From a virus: DNA of 56,624 nt. The stretch spans positions 1 through 56,624 of the IMG/VR virus record IMGVR_UViG_3300017986_003448; one strand, given 5' to 3'. The position numbers and the translations under genes were made by a program. The first letter of the stretch is position 1. Each line of letters starts with the position of its first letter. This document shows positions 23,864 through 36,700 of the stretch, piece after piece. The notes under the pieces were generated by a model. That model worked only from the letters and a program-made list of their open reading frames with translations. It was not told the DNA's origin and did not search any database.

Positions 23864-25015
23864 TTACAATGCAGCAATTCTAGCTTGGAAGTCTGCAAAG
23901 TTAGTGCTTGCTGCTACTTCAGTTTGCAGTACAGATAAACTAATATATCCTGGTATTGTTCCATTTACAGCATCTACTAGAAGAGTTGAATCGTCTGCAA
24001 ATACGCTACCTTTAAAATCACTTACTACTTCTGTAGCGGTCACAGTGCCGGTCACGTCTAATTCTGAAGCTGGTGCACTATTGAAAATGCCAATCCTACT
24101 TTCACTGCTATCTATATATAAAGCATCAACTCGTGTTGTATCGTCTAGAATTCTTATTGCAAAATCGTTATTTTGTCTTTCTATATCTAAGACAGTATTT
24201 GTTGTTGAAGTATCAACTTTTAATGTTCCATATTTTGAGTCTTGATATCCTATAGATAGACCACTTGTGCCTTTTACAAATAATCCTGATTCTATGTTTT
24301 GATCAACTAAGACGTTTTCGCTATCTCTTTGATTATTTCTAACAAAATTACTTGGAGAATAATTGTTACCGTCTGCGCCAACAAGTGTGTCTGTTGAAAG
24401 GGCTGTTCCTCTAAATTTATAATTGTCAACATCTACAGGATTAAAACCAATTTTGATAGGTGTATTTGCTGGATATAATGATATACCAAAAGTATTAATT
24501 GGCGTAAATTCTTCTCTACTAGATATACCTACTAAAAAACCATTTACATAATGAGTTTGTACTGTTTTAGGCACACCTACTGTATCAGTTAACGTTATTG
24601 CTTCTGTGCCTGTTTTTCCTTGTGCCTTTGTATACGCAGGGCCCACGGTAATATATTCGCTACCGTTATAAAATTTCAATTGGTCTACACCAGTATCAAT
24701 AAAAATGTCACCGATATCAGCGTTGCTTGCTACAGTTCCTACTATATTGCCGTTTGCAGTAACAAAATTTTCACCATTATATACAAGTAATCTACCTTGT
24801 GCAATATCAAACCAAATTTGACCTAGTAATGCATTCTCAGGTGCAGTAGTTGAAGCAAAATTTTCTAATAATTTAACAAAATTTTCGTTTAATGCTTCGC
24901 CAAAGTTTGAATAATTTTGCCCTATTAATGCAAGATCAGTTGATGTAGTATCTAGCACACCGTCTATTAGATCTGTTAATATATCACCGTTGGTTTTATT
25001 AATCCTATAACTCAT
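23864..25015 (-). CDS. Tail-fibre protein with shared N-terminal module
   Basis: The protein has 383 residues from the ATG at 25015, which overlaps the TGA of the upstream gene; a TTG one codon earlier is the alternative. The N-terminal module reads MSYRINKTNGDIL, LALIGQNYSNFGEALNENF, LLENFASTTAPENALLGQIW, as in the two paralogs. The middle shares the YNGSEYITVGP and QTHYVNGFLVGISS type segments. The end (SSESRIGIFNSAPASELDVTG) resembles the stalk repeat seen in many fibre proteins. There is no collar domain. It may be a shorter fibre or a spacer protein of the same complex. Confidence 0.72.
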   Translation of the reverse strand: MSYRINKTNGDILTDLIDGVLDTTSTDLALIGQNYSNFGEALNENFVKLLENFASTTAPENALLGQIWFDIAQGRLLVYNGENFVTANGNIVGTVASNADIGDIFIDTGVDQLKFYNGSEYITVGPAYTKAQGKTGTEAITLTDTVGVPKTVQTHYVNGFLVGISSREEFTPINTFGISLYPANTPIKIGFNPVDVDNYKFRGTALSTDTLVGADGNNYSPSNFVRNNQRDSENVLVDQNIESGLFVKGTSGLSIGYQDSKYGTLKVDTSTTNTVLDIERQNNDFAIRILDDTTRVDALYIDSSESRIGIFNSAPASELDVTGTVTATEVVSDFKGSVFADDSTLLVDAVNGTIPGYISLSVLQTEVAASTNFADFQARIAAL

Positions 25016-27123
25016 CAATTAACTCCTGTATAGATGATGTAGCTCATTGTTAAATGTGGATTTGTAACATCTAATGGTAGACCTGTTGTAGGATTAAGTA
25101 CGCCGCCACTGGATGCGATTCTCTCACTAGTATTACTTAATGCAACTTCAAATGATCCACTTGACACTCCACTAGGTGTTGGTGTTTCTTGTATTTCCCT
25201 ATAGGCATAGAACTGCTGTCCTGTACTAGATTTTAAATCATGTTCGTGTTCGGGTAAATTTTGTACATCAATACTAACTTCTTCATTACCACCTACTGCT
25301 GCTATTGTTTGCGCACTAGCCCCTGTTACTCTATTGGTATCTGCAGATGGTGTTGTACTGCCCATATTATACGCACCTAAAGGCAATCTGCCTCGTAAAT
25401 CTGGTAATACAAAAGTTCCTTCAGTTGATGTTGGATTTCCCAAACCATCAACTGGTGTATAAGTATATCCTATAACATTGAACAACAGAGAATATATGTT
25501 AATATCTAGCTCTGCTCCATTACACCAAGCCCACCCCGAAGGCACTGTACTTGTAGGCCATATCATCATTCCGCCTACTGGCATGACTCCAGGTATGTTA
25601 CTTAAAAAAGTTTGTCTTGTAATTCTTTTAAGACCAGTGTTCAAGCCATCTAGTCTTTCTACAAGTATTTGATCAGAATTAAATGTTTCTGTTGTTAAGT
25701 CTTTGGTATTAATAACTGTAGGTGCAATGGTCAAATTAAATGTTTTTGTAGTACCTGTGCTACCATCAAAATCATTAGAAACTGTCTCTACGTCTCCAGT
25801 AAACTGAAATACTGTGCTGTTTGTTAATCTAGATGCGGTGCCTGCATTACCACTTACTGATCCAAAAACATTTCCTTGCACGTTGCCTACAAAACTAGAA
25901 GCATAAATGTTTTTAAATTTAAGATCGGCTCTACCTATATTGCGAGCACTGTCTAAGTCAGGTATAATTAAGTCATTCCTTGGATCATTTTCTGGAATGT
26001 CTAAATTACCAATTACTAAACCTTCTTTAAATGTTGCACCGCCTCCAACATTTAAATTGCCTGATATCCCTGCGCCGCCTGTAATTACAAGTGATCCAGT
26101 TTGAAAATCTGTAGATTCAACACCGCCTGCACCTTTGATATTACCAGTAGCAGCAATGTTTCCATCTACATCTAAAGCTTCTTCAGGTGCTTGATTATTG
26201 ATACCTACTTTTTGATCACTTGCTAAACTTAATATAGTTTTTGTTTGCCCAGCTTGTCTAAGTCTAAAGTCAATATTACCGTTTTGAACACTATTACTAA
26301 TAACTCCATTTATATTATCAATTGAGAACGATATTTCGTTATTTACGCCTAATTTTAACGCATCTGCATTACGTATACGCAAAGGATATTGTGTTGTACT
26401 TTCGACATCACTTCTTAAAAAATTGCCTGCGCTTACTACTTTATCGCCTATGATTAAATTTTCTGCTTTTTCTGCTACGCCATGATATTTTACTAAGTTT
26501 TCATATTGATCGGGATTTACTAGTGCATCTGGTTGCGTTACTGCAAGATTTATACCTGGTTTTATTTCTTTTCCTATAAAGCCAGGTATAGTTTGTTTTG
26601 GTGTAAATGTTTGATTAGATACAATAGCAATAGCATTTTGCTCTACTTCTAATACAACTACATTATATTCATTATTATCTGTTGCTACAATCTGCTTAAC
26701 AGTAGCACCGGTAGTTAATCCATCACTGAATTCAGGGCCTACTAAAATCCAATTGTTACCATTGAACAAATACAACTGTTGAGAGCCTTGGTCAACCCAC
26801 AAGTCACCATCTACACTATCAGCAACTTCAGGTCTTGTTAAGCTTTTTTGCAATCCGCCTGCACTTGAAAATTTCGTTCCGTCGTAAACTTTAAGTTGCT
26901 CTGCATTGTTATCGTACCATACTTGACCTTCTATTGGATTTATAGGTTCTACAGGACTAGCAAAATTTTCAAGTAACCTAATTAAATTTTCTGCAATAAC
27001 TTGTCCGTATCCAAGAGAATTTTTACCAGGTAGTTTTAAACTGGTTTCTGTATTGATAGTATTATCTTCTATCTCTATTGGATTTTTAGTTGTATTGTCT
27101 GAGAACTCTATAGTGTAGGCCAT
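25015..27123 (-). CDS. Tail-fibre protein with phage tail collar domain
   Basis: The protein has 702 residues. The shared N-terminal module occupies about residues 1-150 (LKLPGKNSLGYGQVIAENL, LLENFASPVEPINPIEGQVW). Fibre repeats follow (IRNADALKLGVNNEISF, VGINNQAPEEALDVDGNI). The C-terminal part holds a tail collar domain: GGMMIWPTSTVPSGWAWCNG, then FVLPDLRGRLPLGAYNMG, ending with NLPEHEHD. In T4, gp12, a short tail fibre, has this type of domain, with histidines that bind metal. By analogy this is likely a receptor-binding fibre. GAGGAA lies before the ATG. It ends in a TGATG overlap with the next paralog. Confidence 0.82.
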   Translation of the reverse strand: MAYTIEFSDNTTKNPIEIEDNTINTETSLKLPGKNSLGYGQVIAENLIRLLENFASPVEPINPIEGQVWYDNNAEQLKVYDGTKFSSAGGLQKSLTRPEVADSVDGDLWVDQGSQQLYLFNGNNWILVGPEFSDGLTTGATVKQIVATDNNEYNVVVLEVEQNAIAIVSNQTFTPKQTIPGFIGKEIKPGINLAVTQPDALVNPDQYENLVKYHGVAEKAENLIIGDKVVSAGNFLRSDVESTTQYPLRIRNADALKLGVNNEISFSIDNINGVISNSVQNGNIDFRLRQAGQTKTILSLASDQKVGINNQAPEEALDVDGNIAATGNIKGAGGVESTDFQTGSLVITGGAGISGNLNVGGGATFKEGLVIGNLDIPENDPRNDLIIPDLDSARNIGRADLKFKNIYASSFVGNVQGNVFGSVSGNAGTASRLTNSTVFQFTGDVETVSNDFDGSTGTTKTFNLTIAPTVINTKDLTTETFNSDQILVERLDGLNTGLKRITRQTFLSNIPGVMPVGGMMIWPTSTVPSGWAWCNGAELDINIYSLLFNVIGYTYTPVDGLGNPTSTEGTFVLPDLRGRLPLGAYNMGSTTPSADTNRVTGASAQTIAAVGGNEEVSIDVQNLPEHEHDLKSSTGQQFYAYREIQETPTPSGVSSGSFEVALSNTSERIASSGGVLNPTTGLPLDVTNPHLTMSYIIYTGVN

Positions 27124-27125
27124 TT

Positions 27126-27740
27126 TTATTCCTCATTAAACCCAGTTAGACTTTGAATTCTAACTGTGTAATCTATTTGAATTAATCTATTAAGACTCTT
27201 TTGCACTGGATGAAAAATTACATGAGTAAGCAATCTACCTTCACCGTTTGGATCATACGATACTAATCCAAGCTCGTCAAATATAAATATTCCGTCTGTA
27301 GTTTGTGAATTATCAAAGGCATCTTGACCTTCTGGTTCACTGTAATCTAAAAGACATGACACAAAAACATCAGTATAGTTAGTACCGCTTACGTGTCTAG
27401 TTTCAATTTTATTTCTAAACGGATCTACGTTTTCAACACTGTTATCGTCGACAATTTTGCTGTAAGTTTGATTATACAAACTTGCATTAGTGCCAGTGCT
27501 GTTAGGAGTCAAGTAAGTAATAATGCCTGTTGGGTCAACACTTGTTCCACCATTACCAAATGCCATTTGATATATAAAACCGCTGCTTGAATTACCTATA
27601 CTTTCTGCTAAACTTATACTCATGTTTTCATAATGTATAGCATTGCGTTTATTAATTAATACTTCGCCAGAGTCAGGATCATGTATTTTTATATGACCCT
27701 CAATATGCACTCCGTTATAATCTTTCATTGCGTCGTTCAT
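27126..27740 (-). CDS. Small virion structural protein, baseplate or fibre-associated
   Basis: The protein has 204 residues. It begins MNDAMKDYNGVHIEGHIKIHD and contains AFGNGGTSVDPTG, DVFVSCLLDYSEPEG, FIFDELGL and LLTHVIFHPVQKSLNRLIQI. I know this composition from uncharacterised structural proteins of marine T4-like phages, which sit next to the giant baseplate protein. AGGATA lies directly before the ATG and a late-type box 20 bases upstream, so the start is well supported. It follows the giant gene and precedes the collar fibre by two bases, fitting a role as a link between baseplate and fibres. The exact function is not known. Confidence 0.65.
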   Translation of the reverse strand: MNDAMKDYNGVHIEGHIKIHDPDSGEVLINKRNAIHYENMSISLAESIGNSSSGFIYQMAFGNGGTSVDPTGIITYLTPNSTGTNASLYNQTYSKIVDDNSVENVDPFRNKIETRHVSGTNYTDVFVSCLLDYSEPEGQDAFDNSQTTDGIFIFDELGLVSYDPNGEGRLLTHVIFHPVQKSLNRLIQIDYTVRIQSLTGFNEE

Positions 27741-27759
27741 TTTTATATCCTAATAATTG

Positions 27760-27767
27760 TATTTATC
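27760..27767 (-). promoter_or_regulatory. Late-type promoter (GATAAATAC)
   Basis: The minus strand reads AGATAAATAC in the 34-base gap between the giant gene and the 204-residue gene. An AGGATA ribosome site (27743-27750) follows, then the ATG at 27740. Confidence 0.5.
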
Positions 27768-27774
27768 TGACCTT

Positions 27775-30700
27775 TTAGTTAGATACATTTTGTAAAAACA
27801 CTGCTGCTGGCGTAGCACTATCTTTTAAACTTTTACCTGATTCATACCAAGACATTCCCTTCTTGCGAATTACTAGTATTTTAACATTTTCAGGTGGTGT
27901 ATTTTTTAACACTAATTTACTATCATCTACGATAGTAAAATCAGGCTCTAAAGTTATGTCGCCTTCTGGTGAATCTTGATCAATAGGTTGTATTACATTT
28001 CCTTGGTCATCTTTATATTCGAATCTATAACTAGCAATAGAATTTTTACGTAATCTAGACCCTGCTACAAAAACTTCAAACTCTGACTCACTTGTTGGCG
28101 TAAAGTCTAATTCATACTCGCTAGATGTTCCGTCTGCGGTAAAGATTGTACTAAACGTTTCGTCTTTGTAAGGAATTCTATGTTCATCATTAATGTATAA
28201 AACCTCTGTAGATTTTTCATGCAGTACCGGAACACCAGTTCCTAATGTTCCTCTTCTTATCTGAGATATCACATTACCATCTCTTACATAATATTCAATT
28301 CTTTCTCCGTTTATCCATATTATTCCCGGCTTATCATTTACGCCCGGTGATGGAAGATTATCTGCATTTTTTAGAGTAAGCTTTTTATCATACCAATATA
28401 AATCGTCAGCTAAAGTATATTCTTGATTATTAGTAATTGCGTAGAATCGTGTCCTATTTAAAATATCTTTAAACTGTATCCACGAAAGTTCACTTTGTAC
28501 AGGGCCAGCCGCAAAGTGTATAACTAAAAATTCATCGCCTAAATCTACATCTGTAATAATTTCTATTACTTTTTTGCTAGAGTCTATTACATAATCAACA
28601 TTTGGCGTCAGTAATTGCTTATTTCTCGATAGCCAAACATACTGTGCGTCAACAGTTTCTGTTGTAAGATTAATTTTTTTGTTTATTATGTTGGAAATTT
28701 TTCTCCATTCTTTTGTATTTTCTTGTAACCCAGACAATGATTTAACTGTGATTCTATCTCTAATCAAACCTTGATGCGTAGCATTGTTAAATCTATAAAT
28801 TTTAATTTTTGCATTCTCAGCATATATTGTGTCAAATGTAATAGTATTATTATCTACTATAAATTCTTCATTTACAAAATTACCAAACTGATATTCTGCA
28901 TTATGTCTTACATATACCTTTAAATCCTGCCCTGCATCAAAACTTACAACATTGTTGTCTAAAATTACAGCAGCTCTGTCTGAATCCCAATTATAGTCTT
29001 GCAAGTATTGTAATTTTGTGTCATCTATATATACCTCAACTGTATAACCAGGTATATTGCCTAAATCAACTTGCTCTTTATTTAAAGAATATTCAAAAAC
29101 ATTTGCTGTCAAATTAAAGGTTTCGTAATATCCTGGATCTAAGACTTGATCGTTTACAGTGACTACTACTTGCCATTCGTTTAGAGATCTAGTTTGACCT
29201 TCTTGAACTTCATACTGTGTAGAACTACCATCTGCTGTTAAGTTTTCTATAGACAACTGACTGTAGTTTATATGATCACTAGTATTGTATATGTTATACT
29301 GTATTTCAGCATTTTCTTGTATGGAATCTGCAAATTCAACAACCGTGTTACCTGCGTCGTCGTTTACAAGCTGATGTTCTTTTTCTATGCCATCTACTGA
29401 TACAATACTTTGTAAATTTTCTTTGTAAGGCACACTTGTTATTATGCTTAGTGTACTACCGTCACTTATTAATGATTCCGAAGCTAAAATATCGTTGCCG
29501 CCTACAGAGAAATTACTTATAGATATAATATCTCCATTTGCAGGTGCAGTGTTAAATTCTATGCTTGAATTATTAAAATCTACAGTAAACTCTGCTGTGT
29601 CAACTATATCTCCGTTTAATCTTGCAATAATCTGATTATTTAAAAATACATCTGCATTTACTTTGTAAATTTTTGTACTTCCGTCGCCGTAATAAGTGTC
29701 TGACGATATTACGCTAGAACCGCCTTGAGCTTTTTGTGTTACCTTGATGTTTAAGGTGTCTAGTACTTGTCCAGGTACATGTTCTTCTACGCTTCCGCTT
29801 GTATTAGGAGTTACAAAATTATCTCCGTCTATTGTAATATCATTTGCTAATAAACCCTGAGCATTACCATATGTTAAATTACCGCCAGATAAGTTTGTAT
29901 CAATACTGTCAGGCATAGGAGCAAATGTACCGTCACTCGAAGTTTTTCTAATTACAAGCACATCGCCTTGTACTACTTTTATTTCTGCATAATTAGCAGA
30001 TCCTGGCATTCTAAATTCATCTAGATATAATGTTTGTGTTACGCCATCGCCAATTAACGATTCCATAATAGCATTAGGGTTATCTACAATAGTAGACCCG
30101 TCGTATGCTGAATCATCTAATCTTGTGTTGTTCAAGTATACGTTATAGGTTGTATTTGCTTCTAATGGTGAACTTAATGTAATCTGTGTAGTAGAACCAT
30201 CAAAAGTAAATATTTCATCTTCGTTTGTATCTACATAAGAATCCCAAGTACTGTTAAACCATACATCATTGTCCCAGCCCTTAATGTTATCAAACTCTAA
30301 ACCTTTAACTTCAACACCGCCGTAGTCTACACCAGACATAAGTTGTGATAGTTCTTTTCCTAATCCTTCTGTTTGAGGTAGATACAATTTTCCTATTCGG
30401 TCGGCAGCATTTAATAGTTCTATAGATTTAGAGTACTCAATTCTTACTTCTGAACCTTCACTTAGAGGATTGTTTGTAGTTATTCTTCCTAAATATCTCA
30501 AATAGCTTTTTGTTTTATCTTCAATATTTTCGTAAGTATAATCACCAAGTAATAATTCTATATCATTTACATACACTTTAATTTTGTCAGTACGTATGTC
30601 TAATGGCCATTTTAAAGTGTATTGAGTTGAAGTTCCGCTAGCAACAAAAGATTCGGTAGACTCTAAAACACTTACAACAAAATTATTTGTTATTCTATCA

Positions 30701-33700
30701 AATTTCATTTTACTTGTAAGAGATCTTGTCTTACTGTTTCCTATTTCTACACTTATTTTTGCAGGTGTGCCAGAGTCTGTTATATTAGAAATAATTTCAA
30801 CTTCGGGTACTGAAAAATATCCTTTACCAGGGTTTATGATTTCACATCTTTTTAATTTGCCATTTGTTCCAATGTATGTTTTAATTTCTGCACCAGTGCC
30901 TGACTCGCTTGTTAAATTTATGATAGGCGGCGTTCTATAACCACTACCCGGATCTATAATATTAACTGCCGTTATTTCAAAACTTGCGTTGTCTAACCAA
31001 ATTTTATTAGGATAATCTTCGACAAATCTAGACTCTACTTCTATTTGATCGTTGATGAATTTTGTCTTAGGAACAACAATTCGATTCAACTCATCATCAT
31101 AGACTACTCTTAAATCAAAGTCTGTAGTAAGAGCTCTTGCTGGTTCTAATCTATCATAGATACTTAAATATTCTCTTATTTTAGTCTTATAAGGCTTTAT
31201 TTCTTCTATATAATTTTCATAGCTAGGCAAATTATCATTATTAAAAGTAAGATCTTTTCTTAATTTTCCGACATTATGCTTTGCTTTTATAAAACTTGTT
31301 TTAAATAACCAGTCTGCATTATTTTGCTCTGATAGTAAATATCTTATACTAGCAAAAAATAGTTTATTATATTCATCTAACAAGTCATTTACAAACAAGT
31401 TATTCTTAATTGCATAAAGAATTATTCTAAGTTCAAAAATTGGTAGGAAATCATATAGCTTTATATCAAAACTATTACTATCATAACCAAACGGTAAAGG
31501 TTTGTAAAGTCTTTCTGAAAATTCTATAGTTCCATTTTGTCTACCAATGGTGTCGTAATCTATTGTATAATCTAAACTATTAGTTGTGTTAACTCTACGT
31601 AGGAGCAACCAGCCACCCGTGCCTACATTTTTAATTTTTACAGTTTGATTAAAATTAATATTAGCTGTATAAATGTCATGTGTTGTTTCAACAATATGAT
31701 TTATTTCTGTATTTTGATTATACCCTTTTGCGTACCAGTCTATATAATTCCAGTACAATGTAGTATCAAACTTTTGAGTAATTGCTCTAGTCCATACCTG
31801 GAATACAGTATCTCTTTCGTATATAGCCCATTTGGTATTGATGTTAGAGTCAGAATTTACTAATACTCTATAACTACGAACAGTAGCAATGGTATCTTTA
31901 TCATAATTTTGCCCTGCGTTTTCTATCACAACAGAACTTAATTTGCCTACACTATCAATAGTAGTAGAAATTACAGCGCCCGAACCTTGCCCTATTATTT
32001 CTACTGTAGGTGCTACTTTGTATCCGCGACCTTTTGATACAATGTCTACTCTAGAAACTCTACCGTTTTCGATAACCAAAGAAATTTTTGCCTGTGTAAA
32101 CTTTTCTGTTTTAATATCTGTTAAATCATCATAAGTATCTACAATTTGGTCATAAGCTTGTTGTTCGCTTGTAGGTGGAGGATCTGCATCAAATAAAGGT
32201 GTTAAATCTTTATTATCTACGATGAGATTTTGTTTTAGCACATAATTTGTACGCTCGACAACCTGTTTCAAAGCTTCAATTCTGTTTTCAAACCAAGTTT
32301 GTCTAGGTATAAATAGGTTTCCGTATCTATATTTAATAGGAACTCTTGGATCTGGAACTGGTCTTTGAAAATCGTCGTATCCAATTAAGCTGTCGTACCA
32401 TTTCAAGATAATATCATCATTAGGCTGACTCGAACCTAAATTTTCTGTTGTGATTTGATATTGTAAGTGCGAATTGTTGTCTTCATTGCCGACCTTAAAA
32501 GTTTGCACACTTAATACTATATCATCATCTGTTAAATATTTCTTTACATTGTTTAGTAAGAATGAATTACCATTTAAGAAAGAAACAAATTCTATGCCTG
32601 CGTTTACAGGGTTGCTAATAATAGAAGCTATCTGAGAAATACTAATATTTCTACCTTCTACATTTGGTATAGTGCTTTTGTTTTTTACCCAAAAATAGTA
32701 CCTTGGCACAAATTGTTCTGATACAACATCATATTTTTGTTTAACAGTATATGCTCTATTACCATACACACTAAATCCACCCGATATTAATCCTTCTTGA
32801 ACTACAGAATCATATTCAGACGGAGTTAATCGACTTTCTACCCATTCGTACACATCAATACTGCTATTATCAATCAATGTATTTTGAGTTTGGGAGTTAT
32901 ATATTACGTCATTTTGATATGTATTTAAGAATGAAGCATTACTAATATCCCACCATACTTTGCCTACATACTCTTCCGCCCAAGGCGAACCACTATCAAA
33001 AATTACATCTTCACCTTCGTCAGAGCTACTACTAGTTGATACTATATTGTAACTAGCTGGATCATCTGGTGTTTTAAATGATATTTCTTGCTCTGCAACT
33101 CCGGCTATTTTTCCTTGAATAATATCTATGTAGTCTAAATTCCTAATTACTTTGTCTGTTTTTCTGTTATACAAAAAGACTTTTTTAATCTTACTAAGGT
33201 CAACTGTTTCTTCAAGGCTTCTTATTTTTAACCACATTGTATTAGTTGTGGTATCTGTAAGTTTAAAATTATAAATTTGTCCTATACTATCATCTCTAAA
33301 TGTCGAAGTTGCATATATGTTATTGTTTTTTAGAACAATTTGAGAACCAAAATTTTCAATGTCATTATCTGGAGCACTTAAGATTTGCGCTAATAGGAAT
33401 TCATCATCGATATTATCATAAATGTAAACTTTTCCTTGATTTGCATTTGTATATGCAAACCGTGTAAAGCTGTAATCAAACGTTGTGTTATTATTGTCAT
33501 ATGTTGTATCAATAATTGATTCGCTATTTTTTGCGCTAATTAGTAATTTTTCACCGTCGAAATCAATTTCTGTGCCAAATTGTTCATTTTTGTCATAGTT
33601 TTGATTTTCAAGAACAGACAGTAATTCAAACGAGCCGTTAATTTGCTTATAAATTAAAACTCGACCTTCATTTTTTCTAATTGTATCTTTTAAGGGTTCG

Positions 33701-36700
33701 TTAATAGCAATGTATAATCCAGAACCACTAATTGCTACCCGTGTGCCTAAACCGGAAGTTGTGCTATCTAGCTGATTAGTACTATCGTCACCAGTTATTA
33801 TAGTTTGACTTAATTGATATAGCCCGTTGATATTTCTGTAGACTACAATTTTAGACGGTTTATCTAAATATGTTGCTCTTGCTACAAGTACATCTCCATT
33901 TTTCGATACGTCAAATGTAGAGCCAAATGTCTCTAGTAGTTCTTGATCTAATATAGTAGAGTAATCTACTGAATCATTTATAACTACAGTTCCTGTATTG
34001 TTAGGTATATGTCCTACATAGTCTATGTATTCAGATTTCTCTGTCCAATTAGCAATATTAAATACACTAGGCACTAGATTTGTTTTTGCTTCATACAAAG
34101 TGCCATCAGGGTCATCAAGATAAATTATATCACCTGTTCTATAATTAAGTGTTTCGTCAAAAGCACCTTTGTATTTCTTAAATTTAGCTAGGTCCCAAGA
34201 ATAATCAACTCCGTCTATAGTACCATTATTAACAAAATATATTTTACCAGGTAATACAATGCTTTCGTCACCTTTCGCTGCAACAAATGCTTTTTGATTA
34301 CTACCATCTATTCGTAAAGTTACCTGAGATCCTAAATGTCTATTACTTTGTCTATCTGGTGTTGTAAAGTTACCTATTAGTTCATGACCCTGCCCTAAAC
34401 TCTTATATATAGAATACATTCCTTCATTTGTAAAATTACTTGCTTCTCCGTTTATATCAGCTGGAATGTTGAAAATCTCTTTCCAATTGCTGTTAATAAT
34501 ACTAGGTGATTCATTTGTAATAGGTGCACCTAAAATTTGTCTATTTGTATACAACCAATATTCTGCATCTATTAATTCGTTTTGACCTGTATACTGTATC
34601 TCTAAACTATTGTCAAGTTCTATGCTTACTGTATTTTCAAAAACTAATAAGTCGCCTATTCCTTGAGCTGAATTTCCTAAACTTACAGCATTTACATTTC
34701 CTATTTCTCTATCTATTTGATAAATCGAGCTAGGGTCGCTAGGTATTGCTAAAAATTCTATAGCTGCTAAGTCACCATAATCAAATCCTTTGCTCCAAGT
34801 GCCTGTTGTATTTTTTACAAATATTTTTACATTTGTGCCATTACGTTCTATGAATGCAACTTCTGCTGTTGCTCCAGTACTTTTATCTCTTACTGTTTGG
34901 CCAATTTTAGGTTGATAAGGTTCGCCGTTGGTCTGGAATTTTGTAAATTCAAAACTAATGTACCCATTCCAAATGTCAACAATATTGTGTTCTCTATTAA
35001 TTTGCCCCGGTGACAAACCAATATTAGTAATAGGATTTTGTACGCCCAACGTGTAATTAGGAATTTGATTTACATATATGTAAACGTCATCGCCTATAGA
35101 TAAAGTGTCTAAAAATGCAGACGGTGCTCTAACAGCAAATTTTGTATTTAAAATTTCTCCATTTACATTATCAGCATTAGGAAAACCTTCATAGCTAAAA
35201 GTTTTAATGTAAGAATTTACATTATTTTCACTGTCTATTATTGTAGTATTAGTATCATATATGTTGTGATAATCATTAATGTAAGTAGAATCTTCACTTA
35301 TGTCAAGGTATATTAATCCTCGACCTTCGTCTGTCAATGTAGAACCATTTGTAACTGTATATGTTGGTGTTTCGATAAACCAAAAACCGCCGTATACAAT
35401 TCTATCTGCGTCTAGTTGTTTTACAAAATCTCCTACAAATTCACCAGTATTAAGTAAAAACAAAGATGCAGTAGTATTAAATGTACCAACAGTATCTTTT
35501 AGATATACTATATATTTGTCTTCGTCGTTCTTGTGAACATACGCAACTGTACCTGCGCCAGTTGAAGACTGCACTGCATCGCCTACTTGTGGAATAGTGT
35601 TAATACTTGCAAAATATAATGTTGTATCAATAGCTTCCCTAATTATATGTTGAGATTCAAAAAATGCTTCGTCTATTCCATTATATTCTAAATTAAATGG
35701 ATTTGTTGGCACTAGCGTTTCTTGATCTTGATAGGTTTTTGTAAGTGTGTTCCATGCAAATTTTGCTTGATATGAATCAGCATTACGAGTATTATCGTAT
35801 AAAGTTTTAGGCACTCTTACAAGTATATGATTTACATCTCCTGTAAATGCAGGTATACTAGTACCAGTACGTAGTGCATAATTTCCTACATTCAGTATAG
35901 AATAAGTTTCTGTTCTGTTTTCTTGATTTGAATCAATAATACCTTGAGTAACACTGCTAAAAGTATTAAACAAGTTTCCGTCGAGCGCTGGAATTAGATC
36001 AAATTTTGATTCCCATAATCTATCTTTATATTTTACAATATCGCCCTCGGAGTATGATACCGACGTTGAAAACGCATCTTTGTATTTGGTTTTTACATTA
36101 GATGCTGTAGGCGAACCTACAATTATATGAGGTCCTTTTATATCTACACTAGAACCAAATTTTAAATTATTACCAATGCTAGTATCTGGCTCTAATACAT
36201 CATTTAAAGTCCAAGACGAAGAAGCAGATTTTCTACTGTAAACCCAAACTTTTCCTTGTTCATTTTCAGGATCACCTATTACTAAAATATTATTATTATC
36301 GTTTACTGCAATACTATCACCAAATGTTCCACTAAATGTTGTTTCGGTATCACTAGGTCCGTTTACTTTTTCTAATAAATCAAATTGATTACTATTTTTG
36401 AGTACTTGCCAATTATTAGATTCGGCAAAATTATCAATCCAAATACGCATATTGTCATCAAAAGATTTCTGTAATGTTTGATTAGCTTCGCTGACGTCTG
36501 TAAATCTTACCTTCTCTAATTTTGTAATATTTGCTGTTAGATTAGATCCCGAAGGAAGTTGTTTTGTAAATTTTACATATAATGTGTCATTTTCTTTTCT
36601 TGTAACCTGTCCGAAATAATTAACTGATGAATTATATACTGACTCATTTAAAGTAACTGAACTGTCCGCAAGGTTTCCGCCTTGATCAGTATTAGGTGCA

